Of a DNA stretch of 64,000 nt, positions 38,194 to 47,103 are shown one piece after another. The DNA is taken from NCBI GenBank assembly GCA_963817635.1, contig CAWFPR010000009.1:62001-126000 (forward strand), given 5' to 3'. Each line of letters starts with the position of its first letter. The first letter of the stretch is position 1. A program made the translations under genes and the position numbers. This DNA is from CAWFPR01 sp963817635. GTDB lineage: Bacteria > Acidobacteriota > Vicinamibacteria > Vicinamibacterales > 2-12-FULL-66-21. The notes under the pieces are model-generated. The model made no database searches. It was not told the origin of the DNA and worked only from the letters and a program-made list of their open reading frames with translations.

Positions 38194-39347
38194 CAGAACA
38201 CCTCCATGCCGCACAGGGCCCGGCCGATGAACTCGTAGGCGACGTCGCTCGTCGGCGCCATCACGATCGGCGCCCGCGCGTCGCGGAACAGGCGCTCGAT
38301 GCCGTGCGCCCCGCCGAAGGCCGCGCCGCCGCAGGTCCGCATCGCCATTTCGGTGACGGCCGCCGCCGTTTCGGTGCCCGATACCTTGGCCTCGAGCACC
38401 ATCAACTGTGTCGCCGGACCCGGTGACTCCAGCGAATCGAGGACGGCGCCGAGGTGCGCCCGCGCGCGATCCGTGTCGATGCGCATCCTGGCGATCTGGG
38501 CGCGCAGCGTCGGCAGGTCCGCGAGCGAACTGTTCGATTCCTCGAACCTCGCGTGGGTGACGTGGCCGATCGTCGCCCGCACAGAGGCTTCGGCGATGCC
38601 GATGCCGACCGCCGCTGTTCCCACCTGGAAGAGCGGAAGGACGACGCCGAGCATCATGTCGAGCCCTTTTCCGTCAGCCGTCAGCGCGCGGTCGGCGCCG
38701 ACCGACACGTTCGAAAGCGTCATCGGTGCGCTGGCGTTGCCGCGGAGACCCAGTCCGCGCCACGCTCCCGACACCGCCACGCCCGCGTCGTCTTTGAGGA
38801 CGAGGTAGATCGACATCTCGAGTGGCTGCGTCGCGCCGGCCGACTGTGTCGACACGACGTAGCCGTCGGCGTGGCCAGCCGACGTGACGAACGATTTGTG
38901 CGCGCTGATCGACACGGCGCCGTTGCCCGAGCCGCTGGCGCGGCTCACCGGCGCCCAGAAGTGGCTGCGCGATCCCTTCTCGCTGAAGGCGAGCGTCGAG
39001 AGGTGGCGTCCTGTTGCGGCGGCCTCGAGCAACGGCGCCGTCTTGTCCGGTGCTGCGGCGTAGCAGGCGACGCCGCACAGGTGCATCAGATAGACCATCG
39101 CGGTGGACGGGCACCGCTGCGCCAGGGCGTCGATCACTGCGGCAGCGGTTCGCGGACCCTGCCCGAGTCCGCCATGCGCCTTCGGCACGGTCAATCCGAG
39201 GAGCCCGTGCGCGCCCAGCGCGGCAATCGAGTCTTTCGGGAACTCCGCGTCGCGATCGACGCCCGCCGCCCGCGGCGCGAGTTCCCGCTCGGCGACCGCT
39301 GCAGCGGTGGCAGCGATCCGCTGTTGCTCGTCATTCAATCGATACAT
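38193..39347 (-). CDS. Acyl-CoA dehydrogenase-family flavoprotein
   Basis: 384 residues from ATG 39347, with AGGAGG 7 bases upstream. N-terminal helical domain (LGAHGLLGLTVPKAHGGLGQ), middle FAD region (LSTLAFSEKGSRSHFW, SAHKSFVTSAGHADGYVVST), and C-terminal domain with MRTCGGAAFGGAHGIERLFR followed by DARAPIVMAPTSDVAYEFIG, the FAD-binding loop. The catalytic Glu expected near the end is not obvious, so it may be a monooxygenase relative (DszC/SfnB-like) rather than a true dehydrogenase. The MetE-like neighbour is consistent with organosulfur chemistry, but this is inference. Confidence 0.85.
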   Translation of the reverse strand: MYRLNDEQQRIAATAAAVAERELAPRAAGVDRDAEFPKDSIAALGAHGLLGLTVPKAHGGLGQGPRTAAAVIDALAQRCPSTAMVYLMHLCGVACYAAAPDKTAPLLEAAATGRHLSTLAFSEKGSRSHFWAPVSRASGSGNGAVSISAHKSFVTSAGHADGYVVSTQSAGATQPLEMSIYLVLKDDAGVAVSGAWRGLGLRGNASAPMTLSNVSVGADRALTADGKGLDMMLGVVLPLFQVGTAAVGIGIAEASVRATIGHVTHARFEESNSSLADLPTLRAQIARMRIDTDRARAHLGAVLDSLESPGPATQLMVLEAKVSGTETAAAVTEMAMRTCGGAAFGGAHGIERLFRDARAPIVMAPTSDVAYEFIGRALCGMEVF

Positions 39348-39365
39348 TGCCACTCCTCCTTGTGC

Positions 39366-39812
39366 TTACGACGTCAGGACGAGTTCCACGTCGAGATCGA
39401 GGGCCTCGCGCAGGGTACAGACGAGCGGGAGGCGTTCGATCATCTCGTCGAACATCGCGTGGACGGCGGTGTCGTCCTCCGCCGCGACGAAAACCTTGAT
39501 GGCGATCCGGCGGATGCGCGGCCGCCCGGTCTCGCCGATCACTTCCAGGTACGCGAGCCCGTCTTGCAGCTCGCCCGTGACGAGCGCCTCGACCGCGTCG
39601 ATCGGGAGGCGTCGGCGCCTTGCGAACTCGCGCAGCCCGTTGACGACCTCGCCACCGACGGCGCCGAGCGCGTATTCGAGTGCGGCCACGTCCGGCGACG
39701 CGTCGTCGAACTCGACGGGACGGCCGATCGAAAACTGGCGGCGGCCGACCGAGACGCGCGCGGCCGCGGGTCCCGGCGCCGTCACCCGCAGCGAGATGGT
39801 GATGGTGGTCAT
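39366..39812 (-). CDS. OsmC-family protein
   Basis: 148 residues. The OsmC fold is visible: RVSVGRRQFSIGRPVEFDDA, PDVAALEYALGAVGGEVVNG, EALVTGELQDGLAYLEVIGE and PRIRRIAIKVFVAAEDD, ending CTLREALDLDVELVLTS. Classical members use two Cys for peroxide reduction. Here the first Cys position (after ALEYALGAVGG) is not a Cys, and one Cys remains near the C-terminus, so peroxidase activity is doubtful. It is the first gene of the OsmC/ACAD/PhnD/MetE operon, 18 bases before the next start. Confidence 0.85.
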   Translation of the reverse strand: MTTITISLRVTAPGPAAARVSVGRRQFSIGRPVEFDDASPDVAALEYALGAVGGEVVNGLREFARRRRLPIDAVEALVTGELQDGLAYLEVIGETGRPRIRRIAIKVFVAAEDDTAVHAMFDEMIERLPLVCTLREALDLDVELVLTS

Positions 39813-39922
39813 GCGTGTATGGTCGCGGGGCTTCGAGGCAGCCCGGCACAGACAGATGTCTGGATCAGCGAACGGGTGGCGCGACGCGCCATTCTGGCGG
39901 GGTTATCAGGTGAAGCCGGAGC

Positions 39923-40191
39923 CTATGCGGTACGAGCCCATGTAGCGCGCATGCTAGCACGTCTGGATAGGCGAGTGAGCAATGCGAAGTTGCGCGTGTC
40001 GCCGTGGAAGAAGAACCCGCCGGGCTGGAAAACGTCACGCTGAGGCCGTCCCCGTCCCGCCGCTCCCAAACGGAGAAGCCCACCAGCTTCAGACCGGCGA
40101 GCCCTCCATCGATGAAGTGAATGTCGGCGTCCGCAAGCTTCCCAGCGGGCGTCGATCGATCGTTGCGGAGAATCTCTACTTCGATGGCCAT
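39923..40191 (-). CDS. Small SpoVG-like/unknown protein, frame broken twice by homopolymers
   Basis: Reconstructed 88 residues: MAIEVEILRNDRSTPAGKLA, DADIHFIDGGLAGLKLVGFS and VWERRDGDGLSVTF, then PARRFFFHGDTRNFALLTRL. The join needs one T removed from TTTT (plus strand A run 40029-40032) and one G from GGG (plus strand C run 40016-40018). The result VTFPARRFF is the expected motif after VWER in this small family, so both breaks are probably errors. The KLVGFxVW...VTFPAR pattern recalls SpoVG-like proteins; I am not sure of the family. Confidence 0.6.
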
Positions 40192-40361
40192 GGTGTCCCT
40201 CAGAAATTCGGCCCGGTGCTGCCAACGTGCGAGCAAACGTTGCTATCGTCATGGTTCCTCTCGTCAGGCAGCGATTGACACCGGACGCGCCGAGCGGGCA
40301 TACTGGCGCGCCTACGCGCGTGGTGTCGGGGCTCCACGCCCCTCGCACAGGGAGGCAGACC

Positions 40362-40622
40362 GTGAGCGAGCAGTACACAGCCGACTACATTCGCACCTCG
40401 GTGAGGCAAATGGTGGCGGACATCGCGGAGGTCCCGCTCGCCGACGTGACCGACACCGCAAGCTTCATGGACCAGCTCGGTATGGACTCCCTCCGCGCGA
40501 TGGAACTGATGGTCGCAGTGGACAAGAAGTACAGGATCAAGATTCCGGAAGACCAGTTCATCAACATCGCCAACGTGGACCAGGCTGTCGCGGCGGTTCA
40601 GCGCCAACTCGCGGGCAGCTAG
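40362..40622 (+). CDS. Acyl carrier protein of the KS/CCO biosynthetic cluster
   Basis: 86 residues from GTG 40362 (GGGAGG 7 bases upstream). The frame is open further upstream without a good start. The phosphopantetheine site is GMDSLRAMELM (Ser about residue 45). The N-terminal helix (YIRTSVRQMVADIAEVPLAD) and the acidic recognition helix are usual. It precedes the two ketosynthases by 27 bases, so it is the probable carrier of the nascent chain. As discrete type II ACPs go it is of normal length. Confidence 0.92.
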   Translation: MSEQYTADYIRTSVRQMVADIAEVPLADVTDTASFMDQLGMDSLRAMELMVAVDKKYRIKIPEDQFINIANVDQAVAAVQRQLAGS

Positions 40623-40649
40623 CGGGCCACCGTTCATCGAGACTCCGCG

Positions 40650-41882
40650 ATGACGAGAGTGGTCGTGACCGGCGTCGGGCTGGTCACCCCTGTCGGCAGT
40701 GGACGTGACGAGGCGTGGCAAGCCCTGCTCGACGGCCGCTCCGGCATTGGACCGGTCACCTCGTTCGACACGGCGGAGTACCCGGTCCATGTCGGGGCGG
40801 AGGTCAAGGCCTTCAGTCCAGCCGCCTACTTCCGCCGGCAGGATCCGCACCGCATGGGTCGGGCGTCGCAGCTGGCTGTCGCCGCAGCCAGGCTCGCCAT
40901 CGACGATGCGCGCCTCGAACCCGGGTCCTGGAGGCCGTCTCGCGTCGGTGTCGTGCTGGGAACCACCTCGGGTGAGGCCCAGGTCGTCCAGCAGTACAAC
41001 GACATCCGCAAGGCGTCGGGCGTCCCCTCGATTCCAGACGACCTGCCCGGGCAGTACCCGTCGCACCTCATCCCGGGCCGGGTCGCGACCGAATTCGGCG
41101 CACTCGGGCCGTGCCTGATGATTCCGACGGCATGTGCGGCCGGGAACTACGCGATCGGCTACGGGTTCGACCTGGTGCGGGCCGGTCGGCTGGAGATCGC
41201 GTTGACGGGTGGCGCCGACCCGTTCTCCCGCATCACGTATTCCGGCTTCGCGCGGCTCGGGGCCATCGCTCCGGAACGTTGCCAGCCCTTCGACCGCAAC
41301 CGGAAGGGAATGATCCCGGGCGAAGGTGCTGCTGTCGTCGTCCTCGAGTCGCTCGACCGGGCCTTGGCGCGGCGGGCGCCGATCTACGCCGAAATCCTCG
41401 GGTACGGCCTCACCTGCGACGCCCATCACATGACGGCCGGTCACCCGCTGGGCGACGGGGCGGCGCGTGCCATGACCGCGGCGCTGGCAGACAGTGGCGT
41501 TGGCACCGACGCCGTCGACTACGTCAGCGCGCACGGCACCGGCACGCCCGCCAACGACCGCGTGGAGGCCCTGGCCCTGCGGTCGGTGTTTGGCGCCCGA
41601 GCCGGGCGGCTCCCCGTGAGTTCCATCAAGTCGATGATCGGCCACACGATGGGCGCAGCGAGCGCCATCGAGGCCGCGGTCTGCGCGCTCGCGCTGTCGA
41701 CCGGCTTCGTGCCGCCGACCATCAACTTCGAATCGCCCGATCCCGAGTGTCCGATCGACTGCGTGCCCAACCAGGCGCGTGAACTCCATCCACGCGTCGT
41801 GCTGAACAATGCGTACGCGTTCGGGGGGAACAACGCGTCGCTCTGCATGGCGCGATTCGAGCACGGGGCGCGCGCGAGATGA
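40650..41882 (+). CDS. Beta-ketoacyl-ACP synthase II-like ketosynthase (KS-alpha)
   Basis: 410 residues. The complete catalytic triad is present: Cys162 (PTACAAGNYAIG), His295 (SAHGTGT) and His332 (GHTMGAAS), with Lys327 in SIKSMIGH. DRNRKGMIPGEGAAVVVLES is the usual FabF signature. It should condense malonyl-ACP onto an ACP-bound chain. It overlaps the second KS-like gene by four bases (ATGA), the classical arrangement for a heterodimeric KS/CLF in type II polyketide or aryl-polyene systems. Confidence 0.93.
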   Translation: MTRVVVTGVGLVTPVGSGRDEAWQALLDGRSGIGPVTSFDTAEYPVHVGAEVKAFSPAAYFRRQDPHRMGRASQLAVAAARLAIDDARLEPGSWRPSRVGVVLGTTSGEAQVVQQYNDIRKASGVPSIPDDLPGQYPSHLIPGRVATEFGALGPCLMIPTACAAGNYAIGYGFDLVRAGRLEIALTGGADPFSRITYSGFARLGAIAPERCQPFDRNRKGMIPGEGAAVVVLESLDRALARRAPIYAEILGYGLTCDAHHMTAGHPLGDGAARAMTAALADSGVGTDAVDYVSAHGTGTPANDRVEALALRSVFGARAGRLPVSSIKSMIGHTMGAASAIEAAVCALALSTGFVPPTINFESPDPECPIDCVPNQARELHPRVVLNNAYAFGGNNASLCMARFEHGARAR

Positions 41883-43090
41883 GCGAGCGCGTTGTCATCA
41901 CCGGTGCGGGCGTTGTCTCGCCGATCGGCATCGGCGCAGCGGCGTTCTCGCGTGCCCTGCTCGACGGCGTCCCCGCGGGCGCACCGAGCGCGCGATTTGG
42001 CAACGCGTACGTGACCGCGGAAATCGCCGACTTCAGCCCCGAGCCGTGGCTCGGCACCGCGGTTCGCGCGCTGGACCGCACCGCCCGGCTCCTGTGCGTG
42101 GCCACCTGCCTGGCGATGGTCGACGCGGGCCTCGACGGGCCGGCAGCAGGAGGCGAGGCCGATCTCGGCCTCGTCTGCGGGACGATGCTCGGGAGCGTGC
42201 ACAGCATCGCGAGCTTCGACTGGGACGGGATCACCGAGGGCCCGCAGTACGTGAGCCCCCTGGCGTTTCCGAACACGGTGATCAATTCGGCCGCCGCGCA
42301 CGCGGCCATCAGGTTCTCGCTGCGAGGGATCAACTCCACGCTCTGCGCCGGCCTGGCCTCCGGAGTGTTCGCGCTGGGCTATGCGGCCGACTTCGTTCGC
42401 CTGGGTCGCGTGCGGCGCGTGCTCGCCGGCGGCGTCGACGAACTGTGCGAGGAACTGCTGGCCGGCCTGCAGAAGTCCGGGGCACTGTCGGTCGCGGGAG
42501 AGGCTCGCCCGTTCGCGCGAGGGCGCGACGGTTGCGTTCCCGGCGAGGGCTCTGCGATGCTGGTCCTCGAACGCGAAGCAGACGCACGCGCACGGGGGAA
42601 GGAGCCGAGCATCGCGCTCGCCGGCTTCGGTGCCACCCGCGACCCCACCGGGCAGGTCGCCGGCCGTGATGCGGGGCGAGGTGCTTCGGAGGCCATCCGG
42701 CTGGCGCTGGAGCAGGCGGGAATCCGGCCGGAACGGGTGGCCTGCATCGTCTCGGGCGGATCCGGTCACCGGCTGGGGGATGTGATGGAGGCCGCCGCGC
42801 TGCGCACCGTCTTCGGCGAACGGTTGATGGAGATCCCTGCCTGCGCGCCGAAGGCATCGTTCGGGGAGTGCCTCGGCGGCGCCGGTGCAATGGCTACGCT
42901 GGTGGCGAGTGCCGCGCTCTCCGGGCAGCGGCTCCCGCCAACCCCTGGAAGCCGCGGGAACGACGAGTACGGCATCGGGATCGCACCGGTGGCCCAGGAG
43001 GTTCGTGGAGACTATGCGCTGGTCAACATCTCGGGCTGCGACGGCAGCAACGCCGCCCTGGTCCTGCATCGCTCTTCGGCGGATCGCTGA
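41879..43090 (+). CDS. Ketosynthase-like partner without catalytic histidines (KS-beta/CLF-like)
   Basis: 403 residues, thiolase fold throughout (VVITGAGVVSPIGIGAAAFS, AFPNTVINSAAAHAAIRFSL, EARPFARGRDGCVPGEGSAM). The active-site Cys position is retained (STLCAGLASG, Cys156). The first catalytic His motif is replaced by SGGSGHRLGD and the second, GHTxGA, by FGECLGGAGA. Chain-length factors usually lose the Cys instead; here the His residues are lost, so it should not decarboxylate malonyl-ACP by itself. It probably pairs with the upstream KS and sets product length, or handles a starter unit. Confidence 0.9.
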   Translation: MSERVVITGAGVVSPIGIGAAAFSRALLDGVPAGAPSARFGNAYVTAEIADFSPEPWLGTAVRALDRTARLLCVATCLAMVDAGLDGPAAGGEADLGLVCGTMLGSVHSIASFDWDGITEGPQYVSPLAFPNTVINSAAAHAAIRFSLRGINSTLCAGLASGVFALGYAADFVRLGRVRRVLAGGVDELCEELLAGLQKSGALSVAGEARPFARGRDGCVPGEGSAMLVLEREADARARGKEPSIALAGFGATRDPTGQVAGRDAGRGASEAIRLALEQAGIRPERVACIVSGGSGHRLGDVMEAAALRTVFGERLMEIPACAPKASFGECLGGAGAMATLVASAALSGQRLPPTPGSRGNDEYGIGIAPVAQEVRGDYALVNISGCDGSNAALVLHRSSADR

Positions 43091-43108
43091 GATGCGCGGT
43101 CCTTCCGC

Positions 43109-43846
43109 GTGGAGGACGTCGTGAAGGTCGCACTCGTCACGGGCGGGTCGCGTGGCATCGGCCGTGCCATCGTCGACACCTTCGCCCGGAGCGGATATCG
43201 CGTCGCGTTCACGTACGCGACGAACCGGGACGCGGCTGACGAGGTGGTGGCCGCCCTCGCGGCCGAAGACGGCGCGGCGGCGGCGTACCAGGCGGACGTC
43301 CGGGACTTCGCCCGCGCCGGGCACGTCGTTGCGAGCGTGGAGGAGACGCTGGGCCCGATTGCCGTGCTCGTGAACAACGCGGGCATCAGGCGGGACGGCG
43401 CCTTCGGGTTCATGAGCCCCGAGGATTGGCAGGCCGTGATCGACACGAACCTCACGGGGCCGTTCAACTACGCGAGGCTCGTCGTTCGCGGCATGCTCGG
43501 CGCCGGCGGGTCGATCATCAACATCACCAGCACCAGCGGGCTCGTCGGGCTTCCCGGGCAGGTCAACTACAGCGCATCGAAGGCCGGCGTCATCGGATTC
43601 ACGAAGGCGCTGGCCAAGGAGGTGGCGCGCCTCGGCGTGCGGGTGAATGCCATCGCGCCCGGGTTCATCGAATCGGACATGACCGCGTCGCTGAGCGACG
43701 TCGCGAAGAAGAAGCTGTACGCGTCCATCCCCATGGGTGTGCCGGGACGACCCCGGGCCGTGGCAGACCTCGCTCTGTTCCTCGCGGGCGAGTCCGCGTC
43801 GTACATCACCGGGCAGGTGTACGCCGTGGACGGCGGACTGGTATGA
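43109..43846 (+). CDS. FabG-type 3-ketoacyl-ACP reductase
   Basis: About 245 residues (GTG 43109; GTG 43121 is an alternative start). SDR signatures: VTGGSRGIGRAIVDTFARSG, NNAGIRRDGAF, catalytic Ser in ITSTSGLVG, YSASKAGVIGFTKALAKE (Tyr-x3-Lys) and RVNAIAPGFIESDM. NADPH preference is suggested by the TGGSRG loop. It reduces the beta-keto group of the ACP-bound chain. Its stop overlaps the start of the flavoenzyme stump (ATGA), so the cluster is translated as one unit. Confidence 0.93.
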   Translation: MEDVVKVALVTGGSRGIGRAIVDTFARSGYRVAFTYATNRDAADEVVAALAAEDGAAAAYQADVRDFARAGHVVASVEETLGPIAVLVNNAGIRRDGAFGFMSPEDWQAVIDTNLTGPFNYARLVVRGMLGAGGSIINITSTSGLVGLPGQVNYSASKAGVIGFTKALAKEVARLGVRVNAIAPGFIESDMTASLSDVAKKKLYASIPMGVPGRPRAVADLALFLAGESASYITGQVYAVDGGLV

Positions 43847-44091
43847 GCGGGAATCCGACGGCGGTGGAGGCGGTTCCGCGCGAACGCGACGACGTCGTGA
43901 TCGTCGGTGCCGGCCTCGCGGGACTGTCCCTCGCGCGGCAGCTCCTCCTGCAGACGGACACGTCCGTTTTCCTCCTCGACAAGTGGAACACGCCCTTCGC
44001 GGGCGCAGCGAAACGGTCCCGGTGGAGCCTGGACCCGTCGGCCCTCGCCGGTTTTCCTCCGAGCGACAGCCTGGCGCTCGCGTCCGCATGA
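43843..44091 (+). pseudogene. Truncated flavin-dependent halogenase/monooxygenase-like start
   Basis: 82 residues: DDVVIVGAGLAGLSLARQLL, LQTDTSVFLLDKWNTPFAGA, then 30 residues without recognisable structure. The FAD dinucleotide motif and the LARQLL...VFLLDK spacing are those of tryptophan-halogenase-like flavoproteins, which are 400-550 residues long. All substrate and second FAD motifs are missing, and the stop lies inside the start of the carotenoid-oxygenase gene (44088). An internal deletion fused the leftovers while preserving translational coupling. It could still be translated as a short coupling peptide. Confidence 0.7.
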
Positions 44092-45564
44092 TGCCGTCGA
44101 ACACGCCCGACCACGCGCCGCTTTTGGAACACTGCTTTCTCTTCGACGCCGTGGAGGGAGCGCGGCCCGTCCGGGGAATCGTCGGTGCCGTGCCGCCATG
44201 GCTGCGCGGCTCCTACTACGCCAACGGGCCGGCCCGATTCTCGCGCGGAGGGCTGCGCTATCGGCACTGGCTCGACGGCGACGGGATGGTCTGCGCGATG
44301 CACTTCTCCGACGACGGCGTGGAGTTCGTCAACCGCTTCGTGCGCACGCGCAAGCTCGAGGACGAGGAGGCCGCGGGCGCACCGCTCTACCGCACGTTCG
44401 GCACCGCGTTTCCAGGCGACCTGCTGCGTTATCGGATGATGCTCTCATCGCCGGTCAACGTGAGCGTCTACCCGTTCGCCGGCACGCTGCTCGCGTTCGG
44501 TGAGCAGTCGCTTCCCGTCGAACTCGACCCGCATACGCTGGACACGCGGGGCGTGTACGACTTTCACGGCCGGCTCAACGAAGTGAGCCCGTTTGCCGCT
44601 CACGCCAAGATCGATCCCAGGAGCGGGCGACTCGTGAACTTCGGCATGGCCTACTCGCCGAAACAGCCGGGCATCATCGTGTACGAGTTCGAACGCGATG
44701 GCACGCTCGCGCACCGCCGGCGCCATCGGATCTCGCGCCCGTACGCGAACCACGACTGCGGGGTCACGCCGGAGCACGTCGTCTTCTACCTGAGCCCGCT
44801 GCTGATGGACTTCGACCGGTTCCTTGCCGGGGCGTCGGTGATGGCATCGCTCGAATGGGTTCCGGACTCCGGCGGCGAGATTCTCGTGGTCCCCCGGGCG
44901 CCGGGCCACGGCGAGGCCTTTTCCGTCGCCGTGGGCGCGGGGTTCTGCCTGCACATGATCAACTGCTTCGAGGCCGACGGCGTGCTGACGGTCGACATCC
45001 TCGAGCTCGACTCGCCCATCTACCCGGAGTACCGAACCAGTCCCCGATCTCTTCCGGGCGGCGCCGCTCGGCCGCCCGGTGCGTCATCGGATCGAGCTGA
45101 CCTCGCGCTCGATCGTCGAGCGCACGGCGCTCCCGTACGATCGCACGCCGGATTTCCCCGCGATCGATGGCCGGCTGCTCGGCCGCCCGTACACCGACAG
45201 CTGGATGCTGGGCATGTCGCACGCCGGTGAGGACGGCCGGAAGTTCTTCGACCAGGTCGCTCGGGTGTCGTGGGCGCACCCCGACGCCGCGGACGTCTAT
45301 CAATGCCCGCCAGGCGAGTACGTCGCCGGTGAGCCGGTCTTCGTGCACGACCCCTTGAACGACGCCGATGCCGTCGTCATCGTGCAGTTGCTCGACGCGC
45401 GCGCCCGTGCGGCGACGGTGGTCCTTCTCGACGCATTCGACATCCGACGCGGACCCATCGCACGGTTGCCGCTCGGCCGGCAGATACATCCCGGTTTCCA
45501 CGCGAGCTTTGCCCCGACGCGTGTGGCCGTCAGTGCCCAGGAGGAGAGCGTGAGCGATGGCTGA
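44088..45564 (+). CDS. Carotenoid-cleavage-oxygenase-family enzyme (frame broken at 45032)
   Basis: Reconstructed 491 residues. Seven-bladed propeller markers: RGSYYANGPARFSRGGLRYR, HWLDGDGMV, and the four iron-ligand His contexts SPFAAHAKID, YANHDCGVTPEHVVF, CLHMINCFEADG and HPGFHASFAP near the C-terminus. The last third is in another frame; removing one C at 45032-45033 (GAGTACCGAACC) gives YPEYEPVPDLFRAAPLGRPV. Family members cleave conjugated double bonds with iron and O2. Inside a ketosynthase cluster it may cleave or isomerise a polyene product, which is an inference. ATG 44091 is an alternative start. Confidence 0.92.
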
Positions 45565-46090
45565 GCAAGCGAAGACGCGCAAGAGAACGATCGAATGGGA
45601 AGACCAGACGGGCGTGGCGCGGGAAGCGAGGCGGCTGTCGGGTGCGGCGTTCTTCGATGCGATGCGCCGCGGAAAGATTCCGAAGCCACCGTTCACGCAG
45701 TTGATCGGCATCGACCTGTTCGACGCGGGGCAGGGCATGTTTCAGATGAGCCTGTCGCCGGACGAGTGCCACTACAACCCGATGGGCTGCGTGCACGGCG
45801 GGATTCTCGCGACGTTGCTGGACTCGGTGATGTCCGGGGCCGTCCACACGGTGCTGCCGGCCGGGCGCGCCTACCTCACGATCGAGATGAAGGTGAACTT
45901 CCTCCGGCCGGTGTTCGATCGGAGCGGCGAGATCATGGCGGAGGGCAAGGTGGTGTCGGCCGGCCGCCAGATTGCGACGGCCGAGGGGCGCATCATCGAC
46001 TCGCGCGGCGAGGTGTGCGCGACCGGGTCCGCGACGTGCCTGATCTTCGACTCGAAGATCCCCCCGAGCGACCTGAAGGTCGGCGGGTAG
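45557..46090 (+). CDS. PaaI/hotdog-fold thioesterase closing the cluster
   Basis: 177 residues. The hotdog core reads CHYNPMGCVHGGILATLLDS then VMSGAVHTVLPAGRAYLTIE and MKVNFLRPV. HGG followed by LDSVM is the PaaI-type acyl-CoA/ACP thioesterase site. A 45-residue charged N-terminal extension precedes it. Its start overlaps the oxygenase stop by eight bases, so it belongs to the same operon, probably releasing the acyl product or hydrolysing stalled chains. It is the last gene before the accretion zone. Confidence 0.92.
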   Translation: MAEQAKTRKRTIEWEDQTGVAREARRLSGAAFFDAMRRGKIPKPPFTQLIGIDLFDAGQGMFQMSLSPDECHYNPMGCVHGGILATLLDSVMSGAVHTVLPAGRAYLTIEMKVNFLRPVFDRSGEIMAEGKVVSAGRQIATAEGRIIDSRGEVCATGSATCLIFDSKIPPSDLKVGG

Positions 46091-46267
46091 GGGACGCGTC
46101 ACCGGCACCTGCGTCGCCAGGCCGCGCCCTGGTTCTGATCAGCAGCCCGTCGCGGTAGGCCTGCCGCGTCACGCGGCGGACCACCAGAACTCCAAGTACT
46201 GTTGGTTGCCCCCGCGATTTGCGTCCTCGCGGCGGCGGGAGGCTCAGAGCGGCTGCATCAAGCAGTA

Positions 46268-46440
46268 CAAAAACACTTCTTCGCGGAATCGATTCAACGG
46301 CTTCCCGCCACAGATTACTTCTCGATGTGAACCCGCAACCGTCGGTGTTTGCCAGCGGTTCCGGGGCGACCTTACACAGTTTCTACACAGTTCTGAGCGC
46401 CACTTATTCGCGTACTCCGCCGTGTTCGTCGGTACGGGTG
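46268..46440 (+). repeat. Element-end repeat, left copy
   Basis: About 170 bases that match 62597-62769 at roughly 80% by eye. Shared blocks include CGATTCAACG, GTCGGTGTTTG, GGGGCGACCTTACACAGTTT and CTACACAGTTCTGA. The right copy directly follows a tRNA-Ser half; this copy has no tRNA piece. It contains a pair of ACACAGTT units (46374-46381, 46385-46392) spaced by one helical turn, as expected for recombinase arm sites. The rest of the 46091-46488 gap shows no gene. Confidence 0.8.
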
Positions 46441-46488
46441 GCAGCGACCTCGCGAGCTGAGTGAGTGTCGGATTTTCATTGGCGGCCC

Positions 46489-47103
46489 TCAGAACTCGAT
46501 CATCACCTTGATGGCTTCGCGGTCATTCATCACGGTACCCATCGGGAACACCGTCGATGTTCGTGATGCAATCGAACACCAGCCCGGCTCGATTCGGCCT
46601 TCCAGCACGTCGGGCATGAGCTCGTGCATGTAGGCACGGACCGGCGCCGGGCCGCCGGCAATGGTGATGTTGGCGTAGAACGTCGGCTGCGCATTCGGGA
46701 TCGTCGTCTCTTGAGGCACGCCGACGCGGCCGACGGCACCGCCGGCACGCGCGATGCCCACCGCGGTGCGCATCGATTCGCTGCGGCCGACGCACTCGAG
46801 AACGGAATGGGCGCCGAGCCCACCGGCCAGCTCGCGCGCGCGCTCGATCGCAGCGTCTCCCCGCTCGCTGACGACGTCAGTCGCCCCGAACCGGCGGGCC
46901 GGGGCAATGCGGGCGGGGTGACGGCCGAGCATGATGATCTGCTCCGCACCGAGACGACGGGCGGCGATGACGCCCCAGAGACCCACCGCGCCATCACCAA
47001 CGGCCGCGGCCACCTTGCCGGGTCGCACATTCGCCCTCAGCGCTGCGTGATGCGCCCGCCGCAACCCTACGCGGCGCGCGGCCGAGGTCGCATTAGCAGG
47101 CAT
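46489..47103 (-). pseudogene. Zinc-type alcohol dehydrogenase remnant (N-terminus lost, frame damaged)
   Basis: The Rossmann half is clear: VAAAVGDGAVGLWGVIAARR, LGAEQIIMLGRHPARIAPAR, FGATDVVSERGDAAIERARE and AHSVLECVG. The N-terminal zinc catalytic domain (about 150 residues) is missing. Near the end the expected VFDCITNIDGVPDGYR is in another frame (46550-46600), and MNDREAIKVMIEF returns at the C-terminus. Two compensating shifts are needed, one at GGGTACCG. The 5' deletion shows real decay. Confidence 0.8.

Noticed and set aside
41519..44104. Reverse frame of 861 codons opposite the ketosynthases
   Set aside because: Antisense to a cluster with complete catalytic motifs.
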